In this document: positions 21,079 to 28,782 of the stretch, in pieces | How the letters are laid out: each line of letters opens with the position of its first letter | How positions within the stretch are numbered: position 1 is the stretch's first letter | Origin: Flavobacteriaceae bacterium | Lineage (GTDB): Bacteria > Bacteroidota > Bacteroidia > Flavobacteriales > Flavobacteriaceae | Length of the DNA stretch: 48,639 nucleotides | Direction: 5' to 3' | NCBI GenBank assembly: GCA_028277085.1 | Contig: JANQHL010000194.1 | Coordinates: 1-48,639, forward strand | Notes under the pieces: model-generated | Told to the model about the DNA's origin: nothing | Seen by the model: the letters and a program-made list of their open reading frames with translations, nothing else | Database searches by the model: none | Made by a program: the position numbers and the translations under genes

Positions 21079-21978
21079 CTACAACTGGCTCACCAATTTT
21101 TCAATAGAATTGAAGGCCTGGACAGATTCTGGTAAATTATCATGAACAACATGTTGCACCTGATGTCCAAGAAGCCAGAGTTTTGAACCCCCTATTGCGT
21201 TAACATCATGTTGAAAACGCTGGACATACTTGTCCAACTCATCCTTGGTTGGGGATACTGTAAAATAGGAAACAAAATGGATATTATCATAATATTTGAT
21301 GATATCCACCAGATTCTCTATTGGCATAGTTTGCCCCAGGTAAATGGATTTATACCCTTTGAGATTGATCTCGTAATTTAAAAAGAGTAGCCCCAATTCA
21401 TGTATTTCATTCTCTGGTAGAAACAAAACAAATACCTTATCCTTTCGGGTAGGCTCTATGATCTGTAGTTTCTCCGTATTGATATAAATCTTTTGTTTAA
21501 TAAGATTGGTAATAAAATGCTCATGAGAAGGACTTATGGTGTCTGTTTGCCATAGCAATCCAAGCTCGTTCAAAAGCGGAATAAAAACTTCGACAAAAAT
21601 TTCTCGAAATGAACGTTCCGCCAACAAACTATTATATGTATTGAAGAATAATGCCTGATCAAAGTTGATCATGGACAGTTTAAAAGCATTGATAGCATGA
21701 CTCTTTTCACTATTCTTAGCTACAATTTCACGTACAATGACAGGGATTTCGGCTTCAGGAATCCTGGCAATTTTAGAAATTTTGTACCCATTGTGATACA
21801 ATAACACAATGTTTAACAGCTTTTGCAAGCTTTTTAAACTATACGTTCTGATATTTGTTACAGTTCTTTCCGGTGAAAAAAGATTGTAACGCTTTTCCCA
21901 TATACGTATGGTATGCGCCTTAATCCCCGACAGGTTTTCCATGTCGCGGATGCTGAAAGATTTCTTTACGTTGTTCAT
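21079..21978 (-). CDS. MerR-family regulator with CarH-like B12-binding domain
   Basis: This 299-residue regulator has an N-terminal MerR DNA-binding domain (about 7-75; HTIRIWEKRY) and a C-terminal cobalamin-binding-type region. Two signatures of the light-sensing repressor CarH are present: W-x9-E-H (W143, E153, H154), which cages adenosylcobalamin, and ExHxxG (E191, H193, G196), whose His is the lower cobalt ligand. It heads the crt operon with 21 bases to crtI. This predicts B12-dependent light control of carotenoid synthesis, by analogy with Thermus and Myxococcus CarH. Not all MerR relatives in crt clusters bind B12, so it is a strong hypothesis, not proof. Confidence 0.85.
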   Translation of the reverse strand: MNNVKKSFSIRDMENLSGIKAHTIRIWEKRYNLFSPERTVTNIRTYSLKSLQKLLNIVLLYHNGYKISKIARIPEAEIPVIVREIVAKNSEKSHAINAFKLSMINFDQALFFNTYNSLLAERSFREIFVEVFIPLLNELGLLWQTDTISPSHEHFITNLIKQKIYINTEKLQIIEPTRKDKVFVLFLPENEIHELGLLFLNYEINLKGYKSIYLGQTMPIENLVDIIKYYDNIHFVSYFTVSPTKDELDKYVQRFQHDVNAIGGSKLWLLGHQVQHVVHDNLPESVQAFNSIEKLVSQL

Positions 21979-21999
21979 TATTTACCCAGAATCGTTAAA

Positions 22000-22007
22000 C
22001 AAATTTA
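22000..22007 (-). promoter_or_regulatory. -7 promoter box for the merR-crt operon
   Basis: On the minus strand TAAATTTG matches TAnnTTTG 21 bases before the regulator start. A -33 TTG is not found at the usual spacing, which would fit a promoter needing or blocked by a regulator. Confidence 0.5.
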
Positions 22008-22075
22008 CAATTTAATCTTTACGAACCTCATAATCAACAGTTAAATTTTAAGAATTCCGAAAACTCTGGGGAGAT

Positions 22076-22112
22076 AAAAAAAAAAAAGCCCAAAGATTTA
22101 ACATCTTGGACT
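22076..22112 (-). terminator. Rho-independent terminator after tRNA-Leu
   Basis: On the minus strand AGTCCAAGAT and ATCTTTGGGCT form a stem around a 5-base loop (one G-U pair and one bulge). A tract of 12 T follows. It lies five bases after the tRNA. Confidence 0.85.
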
Positions 22113-22117
22113 TCAAG

Positions 22118-22201
22118 TGCCCACGACTGGATTCGAACCAGCACGTCCTTTCGAACACTACCCCCTCAAGATAGCGTGTCTACCAATTCCACCACGTGGG
22201 C
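22118..22201 (-). tRNA. tRNA-Leu (anticodon GAG)
   Basis: The 84-base minus-strand sequence folds as a class II tRNA. The acceptor arm is GCCCACG/CGTGGGC with discriminator A. The D-arm region contains GTGGAATTGGTAGACAC. The anticodon stem is CTATC/GGTAG around loop TTGAGGG (GAG). There is an extra arm and a T-arm with GGTTCGAATCC. CCA is not encoded, so it must be added after processing. Confidence 0.95.
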
Positions 22202-22226
22202 AATTGTGTTTTGACAGTAAAAAATA

Positions 22227-22234
22227 CAAACGTA
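22227..22234 (-). promoter_or_regulatory. -7 promoter box for tRNA-Leu
   Basis: On the minus strand TACGTTTG is an exact TAnnTTTG match 25 bases upstream of the mature tRNA 5' end. No good -33 TTG is visible. Confidence 0.5.
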
Positions 22235-22958
22235 CAGCCCTAACTTTTTCAGTGACCTGACTGGGGTTAGGACCTTAGGCGTTAACCTCAATGTTTATCA
22301 ACTTCCAGCATTGGTTCAATAAACCATATTGACCATTTGTGAACCATAAATGCATGCACTACGTCCATTGAACTTTAATCGCCAAAGATAATATTATTTA
22401 TTGCTTTTTGATCATTGTAGAACCCCTGAATAGATTTCCCGATAGTTCACGATACTACTTTTCCGGAAAAGAGCTTTGCCTGATCAAAATCATACTTTGA
22501 TACAATTGAATTTTTGAAGTTATTAATATGTAAAACAATCCCTGTGTTATCATGATTCCCTAAGTATACTCAAATGGGCACAAACTTTGGTAATGTAGTA
22601 AGTGTTTAGTTAAGCTGTTTGTTTCCCAGGCATGGTTCATTTTACGTGCTGTAACATACTATTTAGTAAAATATGTTAAACATGTCGTTTAGCGCCAAAA
22701 TCTATTTACTAGCTCTTTTTCCTTTTTTAGATAGAAGCTCTACTAAAATTATTAAGTTCATAATATAGGTGACAGTTTTACGCTCCACGCCAATTATTTC
22801 ACCTGTTCATTTTGAGATAAACGATGATTCTTGGAAGTTGATAAAAATATAAACACTCAAGATATTCTATTTAGCAAGTGAAAATTGTTCATTCAACTAT
22901 TTTATGATGTAGTAAAATAGCTTTTATCCATTTCACCATTGAGGCATGTAGTCTGGTA
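22235..22958. other. AT-rich intergenic stretch without genes
   Basis: About 720 bases with no coding frame of note on either strand. The 10-base word TAGTAAAATA occurs twice (near 22661 and 22911) and a few short inverted repeats are present. No terminator, tRNA, riboswitch core or operator could be supported. It separates the carotenoid region from the catabolic region. Confidence 0.6.
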
Positions 22959-24419
22959 TTACTTAAAACCATTCGGAAAGCTTGAAATTTCCAATCCCCA
23001 AACCAGGGGTAGTAGGAAATAAACTATTACTGTTGCAATGATAATGCTTATGAGATTCATCCATAGTCCCGCTTTTATCATTTTGGGTATGGTGAGCAGT
23101 CCAGACCCAAAAACCACCGCGTTAGGTGGTGTGGCCACTGGAAGCATAAACGCGCAAGAAGCCGCTATGGTAGTGGCTATCATCAAAAAATAAGGATGGA
23201 CATCAATAGTAATTGCCAATGCGGCCAAAACCGGCATCAACATGGCTGCGGTTGCCACATTTGAAGTAATCTCGGTCAGAAAGTTGACTACTATGATAAT
23301 GGCCAAAACCAAAAGTATAGCAGGGAATACTTCGAAAAGGGTTAATTGGTTGCCAATCCATTCGGCAAGGCCAGACGTTTTGAACCCCTCCGCCAATGCT
23401 AGCCCACCACCAAAAAGAAGCAAGATGCCCCAAGGTATGGTCTCCGCAGCTTTCCAACCTATGATACCAGATTGTCTTCCTGTTTTAGAGGGAATGATAA
23501 ACAGTGCCAGGGCCCCGGCAATAGCGATAAGGGTATCGTTAATACCAGGCAATAGCTTTTTCAACAAGAAGGGACTGCAAATCCATAGGGATGCCACGAA
23601 TGCAAAAACAATCAGGGCCATAAGCTCTTCATATTTGATTTTTCCCAGAGCCTTCAATTGTGCTTTTATGGCGTTCTTGCCACCAGGAATACCTTCAACT
23701 TTTTCTTTAAAAACCACTCTGGTCAAGTACAGCCAACCCAGTAACAGCATAACCATTGAGAAGGGTAGCCCTAAGAGCATCCATTGCGCGAAAGTAATGG
23801 ACTCACCATAAAGATCTTCTGCAATACCAACAAAAATTACATTTGTAGGAGTACCAATGATGGTTGCAATGCCCCCAATGGAACATCCATAGGCGATGGA
23901 CAACATTAATGAGATACCCATCTTTTTCCGCAAAGCTTCCTCCGCTTTTATCTGTGAGATTACTGCCAGTCCTATAGGTAGCATCATTATAGCGGTAGCA
24001 GTATTGGAAATCCACATGCTCAAAAAAGCCGTGGCAATCATAAAACCAAGTATGACCTTGTTCCAATTACTACCAATAGTATTTATAATGTTGAGTGCGA
24101 TACGTTTATGCAGATTGGTTTTTTCAATGGCCACAGCAATGATAAAACCTCCGAGAAACAGAAAAATCATTTGATTGGCAAAAGCACTGGCAGTATCTTT
24201 CACCGACATCACTCCCGTCAATGGAAAAAGCACAAAAGGCAAAAGGGCTGTTGCTGAAATAGGAATGGCTTCGGTTATCCACCAAATTGATATCCATGCA
24301 GCAGCTGCTAGAGTGGCCTTACCTTCGTTTGACAAGCCATCCACATTAAAAAGAAAAAGGATAATGAAAAATGATAAAGGGCCAAGTATAAACCCTATTC
24401 TTTTTCCGTCAAATATCAT
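22959..24419 (-). CDS. DASS/SLC13-family sodium:anion symporter
   Basis: This 486-residue membrane protein with about 11 hydrophobic segments belongs to the divalent anion:Na+ symporter family (VcINDY-like). The first substrate/sodium motif is SNTATAIMMLP; the second repeat has SNVATAAMLMP in place of SNT. Such carriers import C4-dicarboxylates, citrate, tartrate or sulfate. Beside sugar-acid dehydratases and a tartrate/malate dehydrogenase homologue, an organic acid is the likely substrate (inference). A terminator lies between it and dhaK upstream, and no separate promoter is obvious. Confidence 0.92.
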   Translation of the reverse strand: MIFDGKRIGFILGPLSFFIILFLFNVDGLSNEGKATLAAAAWISIWWITEAIPISATALLPFVLFPLTGVMSVKDTASAFANQMIFLFLGGFIIAVAIEKTNLHKRIALNIINTIGSNWNKVILGFMIATAFLSMWISNTATAIMMLPIGLAVISQIKAEEALRKKMGISLMLSIAYGCSIGGIATIIGTPTNVIFVGIAEDLYGESITFAQWMLLGLPFSMVMLLLGWLYLTRVVFKEKVEGIPGGKNAIKAQLKALGKIKYEELMALIVFAFVASLWICSPFLLKKLLPGINDTLIAIAGALALFIIPSKTGRQSGIIGWKAAETIPWGILLLFGGGLALAEGFKTSGLAEWIGNQLTLFEVFPAILLVLAIIIVVNFLTEITSNVATAAMLMPVLAALAITIDVHPYFLMIATTIAASCAFMLPVATPPNAVVFGSGLLTIPKMIKAGLWMNLISIIIATVIVYFLLPLVWGLEISSFPNGFK

Positions 24420-24456
24420 ATCATGATTTTTACTGGTATCGGTAGCGTATGATTCT

Positions 24457-24481
24457 AAAAAAACTGCCCAGTTAAGGGCAG
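24457..24481 (-). terminator. Rho-independent terminator after dhaK
   Basis: On the minus strand CTGCCC-TTAACT-GGGCAG forms a six-pair GC-rich stem followed by seven T. It lies 38 bases after the dhaK stop and before the DASS transporter gene. Confidence 0.85.
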
Positions 24482-24519
24482 AATTTCAACAAACCAACTC
24501 AAACTAATATTCGTTGTAA

Positions 24520-25515
24520 CTAAAAAACTCTGATAGGTACTTCGGCAGGGGCATTCAATAGAGCTTCAAGCTCATTATCTAGTTTTAACAGCGTCAACGA
24601 GGCACCTGCCATTTCGAGCGAGGTGCAATACTCATTTACGTAATTTTTAACAATGGTCAAGCCCCTTGCTTTGGCCATCTTGGCCGCTTTTCTGTAGAGA
24701 ATGTACAACTCACTTATAGGAGTGCCTCCGAGACCGTTGACCATCAGCGCTACACGGTCTCCGGATTGAAAAGGAAGGTCATCCGCAACTGCATTAAAAA
24801 GCTCTTCGACAATTTCATCGGCAGTCTTCATTTTATCCCGTCTTCTCCCAGGTTCGCCGTGTATACCTACACCCACTTCCATCTCACCATCACTTATTTG
24901 GAAAATAGGACTACCCTTTGCAGGTGGAGTACACGAAGTGAGTGCCACACCCATGGTACGTACCATATTATTTACTTTTTGGCCGAGTTCGACAAGGGTA
25001 TCCAGGGCGGCACCTTTCTCAGACGCAGCTCCTACCGCCTTGATCACAAAAAAATTTCCGGCAACCCCTCTTCTTCCTATGGTATGTGTACTGTCTTTCA
25101 CGGAAACGTCATCGTCCACCAGGATACCTTTTACGTTAATGCCTTCGGCCAGGGCCATTTCCTCGGCCATTTGCCATGCCATCTTGTCTCCTTGATAATT
25201 GTTCACAATGTACAGTACCCCTTTAGGGCCATTCATGCGTTTAATGCATTCATAACAAAAATCTACCGGCGGGGCCGCAAATACGTTTCCTGGACAAGCG
25301 GCGTCCAGCATGCCCTTGCCCACCGCCATAATATGGGCGGGTTCATGGCCGCTACCGGACCCCTGAATAACAGCAACCTTGTCATTGGAGGGCATATCGC
25401 TTCTGTAGATCATATTGTATTCGGGTACGTATTTTAAAGTATCCGGATTGGCCATCACCAGGCCTTCGCACATTTCTGGAACAAAATTGTTCGGATCGTT
25501 AAAGAACTTATTCAT
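24520..25515 (-). CDS. dhaK: Dihydroxyacetone kinase, DhaK subunit
   Basis: This 331-residue DhaK-type subunit binds a ketose as a hemiaminal on a histidine. The motif GSGSGHEPAH (about 52-61) and the active-site segment GVGIHGEPGRRRD are intact. Length matches the separate DhaK of three-part systems. Its partner DhaL is encoded 19 bases upstream, but the PTS subunit DhaM is absent. The phosphate donor (ATP or an unlinked PTS protein) and the exact ketose (dihydroxyacetone, erythrulose or similar) are unknown. It is the last gene of the minus-strand operon. Confidence 0.92.
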   Translation of the reverse strand: MNKFFNDPNNFVPEMCEGLVMANPDTLKYVPEYNMIYRSDMPSNDKVAVIQGSGSGHEPAHIMAVGKGMLDAACPGNVFAAPPVDFCYECIKRMNGPKGVLYIVNNYQGDKMAWQMAEEMALAEGINVKGILVDDDVSVKDSTHTIGRRGVAGNFFVIKAVGAASEKGAALDTLVELGQKVNNMVRTMGVALTSCTPPAKGSPIFQISDGEMEVGVGIHGEPGRRRDKMKTADEIVEELFNAVADDLPFQSGDRVALMVNGLGGTPISELYILYRKAAKMAKARGLTIVKNYVNEYCTSLEMAGASLTLLKLDNELEALLNAPAEVPIRVF

Positions 25516-25534
25516 ATTTCTAGTTTTGATTCCG

Positions 25535-26179
25535 TTATTGGGTAAATGCCTTGTTCATATTGTTCATAATGGTCGCTACGGCAACGATACCGGGATCCAC
25601 GGTACCGATGGAACGTTCGCCGGTGAAACATTGACGACCTCTTTTGGCCTGAAGGTTTTTGGTATCTTCTATGGATTGCGTAGCGGCTTCCGAAGCGGTT
25701 TTCAAGGCTCTTTTCCAACAATCGGGAGCATCGGATTTAACCTCTGCCAATGCATTTCTTGTGGGGATCAGGGCATCGATTAGGGTTTTGTCCCCGGGTT
25801 GTGCTCCTCCTCGTTGCATAATACCTTCGATGGCGCTGTCGAAAATGTTCACAATATCGGTTAGATTTAGATCATCTTTCTCACGACTATAAATCGCGGC
25901 GCGCATAAAAGCGGTTCCCCAAATGGGTCCCGAACTACCACCTACATGGCTAGTAGTCAACATGGCCACTTTCATTAGAAAAGCATTGATGTTGGTTCGG
26001 GGAAGGGTGTCCCACTGTTCTCGGATTACCTGAAATCCCGTGGCAAGACTGTTCCCAAAGTCTCCATCCCCGGCGAGTCCGTCCAGTTCGGAAAAGTAAT
26101 CTTCATTCTCGAAAGCGGTATCCATGATTACCTGTACCGCCCTTTCAACTTCCACTAGCGTTATGTTCTTATTTGCCAT
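25535..26179 (-). CDS. dhaL: Dihydroxyacetone kinase, DhaL subunit
   Basis: This 214-residue nucleotide-binding subunit has the Asp-rich Mg-ADP site (LDGLAGDGDFGNSLATG), GGSSGP, and GRQCFTGERSIGTVDPG. It works with DhaK, encoded next. It starts 1 base after the HAD phosphatase gene ends, so the four genes from aldolase to dhaK appear to be one unit. Confidence 0.92.
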   Translation of the reverse strand: MANKNITLVEVERAVQVIMDTAFENEDYFSELDGLAGDGDFGNSLATGFQVIREQWDTLPRTNINAFLMKVAMLTTSHVGGSSGPIWGTAFMRAAIYSREKDDLNLTDIVNIFDSAIEGIMQRGGAQPGDKTLIDALIPTRNALAEVKSDAPDCWKRALKTASEAATQSIEDTKNLQAKRGRQCFTGERSIGTVDPGIVAVATIMNNMNKAFTQ

Positions 26180-26180
26180 G

Positions 26181-26888
26181 TTATGCTATTAAATTCTTTA
26201 AATCTTTTAGGGTTAGCGGGTCGCCATTGTTTTCCATATCGGGTACGATTTTATCAGCTTCCTTAAGGTCTTCGTGGACCGTGTAGGTGCTGAGGGTCAC
26301 TAGACAATGCATACCTGCCGCCTTCGCTGCCAGCAATCCATTTCTACTGTCCTCAATTACCAAACATTGCTTAGGGTCCAGGTCTAAAGTGGTTTTCGCC
26401 AAGTTGTAGATCTCAGGGTCGGGTTTTTTCTTTTTTGCCATATCCCCGGCGAAAATGCCTTTCATTCTTTTCTTTCGATCCATACCCACCAGGGTCTCTG
26501 CGATAGCCGTTACGGCTTTGACATTGGATGTAGAGCATATCATCACTTGGATAGCTTCGCCCAAAGCCTCATCTAGGATTCTTTTGATTCCTGGTCGAAC
26601 GGGTAGCTTCCCGGTTTTGATGAGATCCATAAAGATTTCGGTCTTATCCAAATGAAGTGCCTTAATGAAAGCTTCTTGGTCGTTGACCTCTTCGGGATAT
26701 CCATTTTGGTCGAAATAATGTTTCATGCGCTCCTTTCCACCGCCTACTTTCAGCAGTTCTGCGTATTGTTCCACATCCCATTCCACATCCAATCCATTTT
26801 TTTGGAATGCTTCATTAAATGCTACGCGATGCCCGTCTCTCTCAGTATCCACAAGTACACCGTCACAGTCAAAAATCAATGCTTGCAT
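26181..26888 (-). CDS. HAD-family sugar phosphatase, CbbY-like
   Basis: This 235-residue HAD hydrolase has the nucleophile motif FDCDGVLVDTE (DxD), motif II CSTSN, motif III lysine in KKKKPDPEIY and motif IV VIEDSRNG. The cap and order fit the CbbY/beta-phosphoglucomutase subgroup. CbbY itself hydrolyses xylulose-1,5-bisphosphate. Here, between an aldolase and a ketose kinase, it may dephosphorylate a sugar phosphate of the same route. Confidence 0.88.
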   Translation of the reverse strand: MQALIFDCDGVLVDTERDGHRVAFNEAFQKNGLDVEWDVEQYAELLKVGGGKERMKHYFDQNGYPEEVNDQEAFIKALHLDKTEIFMDLIKTGKLPVRPGIKRILDEALGEAIQVMICSTSNVKAVTAIAETLVGMDRKKRMKGIFAGDMAKKKKPDPEIYNLAKTTLDLDPKQCLVIEDSRNGLLAAKAAGMHCLVTLSTYTVHEDLKEADKIVPDMENNGDPLTLKDLKNLIA

Positions 26889-26905
26889 AGGTTTTAATAG
26901 TTTCC

Positions 26906-27784
26906 TTAGTTAATTTCCTTCAACATTTGGGCTCCTTTACCTTGCCCGCCGAACTCGGTTATTTTATCCTTGAAAAGGGTTTTTAGGGATTCAAACTGTT
27001 TTTTGAGATAGCTCAGAGGTTCATAATCGTTTGGATTTTCCTTTTTATGATCGACGAAGCTATCGATGAAAACGTGTTTCAGATTGGTGGAAATATTCAC
27101 TTTGGCACACCCCAAGGCGATACATCTGGCGATAGTTTCCTCATCCAATCCGGTCCCACCATGCAAAGCCATCGGAGTACCCGTTCTCTGGTTGATTTCC
27201 TCTATTAGATCAAACTGTACATCCGGATCCCCGTGATAATACCCATGAGCCGTACCAATGGCCGCGGCGAACACTCCCAAGTCAATTTCCTTACAAAAAC
27301 GTTCCGCCTCGTCAGGGTTAGCGAGATGAGCGTCTTCTTGGGCAACTACAATATCCTCTTCGACCCCTCCGATTTCACCGATTTCCGCTTCGACCCCAAC
27401 CCCTTTTGGATTTGCCCAGGACACCACTTTTTTGGTGATTTGTAGGTTTTCTTCAAAAGGTTTGTCCGATGCATCAATCATGACACTGGTCCATCCGATA
27501 TCGATACATTTTTTTATCATATCCAAATCTTTTCCGTGATCTAAATGCAGTGCTACGGGAACATTGACCATTTTAGCCAAAGGCTCAAACCATGAGAAAA
27601 GGGTTTCGTGACCATAGTAGCGAATGGTTTTGGCAGAGGTTTGAATAATTACCGGAGCATCGCATTCCTGGGCGGCGATGACCATAGCCTTCATGGAGGC
27701 ATAGTCGACCGGATTGAATGCTGCAACGCCGTATTTATCTCGCTGTGCTATTTTCAGCATTGGTTTAATGCTTACAAGGGCCAT
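26906..27784 (-). CDS. Class II (zinc) aldolase, tagatose/fructose-bisphosphate type
   Basis: This 292-residue class II aldolase of the GatY/KbaY/FbaA family has HLDHGKD (zinc His and catalytic Asp), GVEAEIGEIGG, IGTAHGYYHG (zinc His), ALHGGTGL (zinc His) and NISTNL for phosphate binding. Such enzymes reversibly split ketose (bis)phosphates to DHAP plus an aldehyde. With dhaKL and a CbbY-like phosphatase behind it, the module joins free ketoses or small aldehydes to triose phosphates. The sugar is not determined. Confidence 0.9.
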   Translation of the reverse strand: MALVSIKPMLKIAQRDKYGVAAFNPVDYASMKAMVIAAQECDAPVIIQTSAKTIRYYGHETLFSWFEPLAKMVNVPVALHLDHGKDLDMIKKCIDIGWTSVMIDASDKPFEENLQITKKVVSWANPKGVGVEAEIGEIGGVEEDIVVAQEDAHLANPDEAERFCKEIDLGVFAAAIGTAHGYYHGDPDVQFDLIEEINQRTGTPMALHGGTGLDEETIARCIALGCAKVNISTNLKHVFIDSFVDHKKENPNDYEPLSYLKKQFESLKTLFKDKITEFGGQGKGAQMLKEIN

Positions 27785-27812
27785 GTTGAGAATTTTTATA
27801 GTTCAATGCTAC

Positions 27813-27846
27813 TACGTACGAACAGGTTTCAATACGTAAGCAGGTT
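27813..27846. repeat. Direct repeat upstream of the aldolase gene, possible operator
   Basis: TACGTACGAACAGGTT (27813-27828) and TACGTAAGCAGGTT (27833-27846) are near-identical units whose TACGTA cores are exactly 20 bases apart, two DNA turns. They sit 29-62 bases before the aldolase start in the 89-base gap after the creatininase-like gene. Confidence 0.4.
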
Positions 27847-27873
27847 AAAGATTTTTCCACGTTTATTGGGAGT

Positions 27874-28782
27874 CTAATCGCTCTTTCTCGCTAGTTCAAT
27901 GGCATCCGTGGTGATTCCGACTTGGAAATCGAACAAGGCACGTCCTATTTTTTCAATAGCTTTAGTATCGGTAAGGTCGATACCGTTCACGGTAAAGAGG
28001 TTGTTTTCCAAACGTTGCTTTTTCCGAACGTGATTTGGATGGTCCAGTAAGAGTAGCGCGGTATCCCTAAAGATATCATGGATGCCTTCCGAGACCTCAA
28101 AAATACCGTAGCGTTCTTGAAATCCAATCCACTTTTCATAGCCGAAATATTCTGGAACATACCGTACTACAGGTTTACCTTGCCAGTCCTGATTTAATTC
28201 TTCCGAAACCGTTTTGAGCCCTTTCTGGTTGCCCCCGCTATCTCCTAAAAGGATGATTTCGGTGAAGCCATGGTGTTTAAGGCTAATGGCAATGTCCCTA
28301 ACAAGATATTCGAAGGTTTGTTGCGAAACACCTAGGGTACCGGGATAACGCAACAAACCACTTGGACCTTTCAAATCCCCTTGGGGAACATAGGGAACAA
28401 TAGTAGCTACAAGGGTGTTTCCCAGTTGTGCAGCAATGCCCTTCGCTAGGTTTTCCATAATGATGTTATGCTTGTCCGTAACCATGTAAGGACCGTTCAT
28501 TTCCAACCCTCCAGTACCTATGATTACGGTAGTATATCCTTGTTTTATAAGGTCTCTGATTTCCATCCAGGTCATATTTTTGAGCAGTAGCTCTTTTTGA
28601 AGTGGGATGGGTCTGGGTTTGTCCATAGGGGGAGCGGTACGAGATGGGTCTTTTAGGACATGGATTCCCTTGAACTCTTTTTGCGCAAATGAGGCATAGC
28701 CTGTAGACAAGCAAAGTGCCAAAATCAGTAATAGCTTCAATTTATTTGAATTTTTGGGCACCACGGACGATTCTTTCTTCAT
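27874..28782 (-). CDS. Exported creatininase-family protein with altered metal site
   Basis: About 302 residues, creatininase/amidohydrolase fold. It has a signal peptide (KLKLLLILALCLSTGYASFAQ). ATG at 28782 overlaps the upstream enolase gene by 41 bases; a TTG at 28740, 1 base after that gene's stop, is an alternative start with a neater signal. The family's metal motif GSxEqHGPHLPxxTD appears as GTGGLEMNGPYMVTD: the Glu and last Asp are kept but the His is Asn. The usual HGGN reads DSGGN. Relatives hydrolyse cyclic amides or diketones, including 3-dehydro-inosose. Activity here is uncertain. Operon partner of two enolase-superfamily genes. Confidence 0.75.
   Translation of the reverse strand: MKKESSVVPKNSNKLKLLLILALCLSTGYASFAQKEFKGIHVLKDPSRTAPPMDKPRPIPLQKELLLKNMTWMEIRDLIKQGYTTVIIGTGGLEMNGPYMVTDKHNIIMENLAKGIAAQLGNTLVATIVPYVPQGDLKGPSGLLRYPGTLGVSQQTFEYLVRDIAISLKHHGFTEIILLGDSGGNQKGLKTVSEELNQDWQGKPVVRYVPEYFGYEKWIGFQERYGIFEVSEGIHDIFRDTALLLLDHPNHVRKKQRLENNLFTVNGIDLTDTKAIEKIGRALFDFQVGITTDAIELARKSD

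Noticed and set aside
22235..22958. The empty stretch as a hidden RNA gene or mobile-element remnant
   Set aside because: No flanking repeats, conserved-looking stem core, promoter plus terminator pair or transposase fragment could be supported.
24637..25440. TACGTA words inside dhaK as further operator copies
   Set aside because: They are coding and lie at frequencies expected by chance; only the intergenic repeats were kept, at low confidence.
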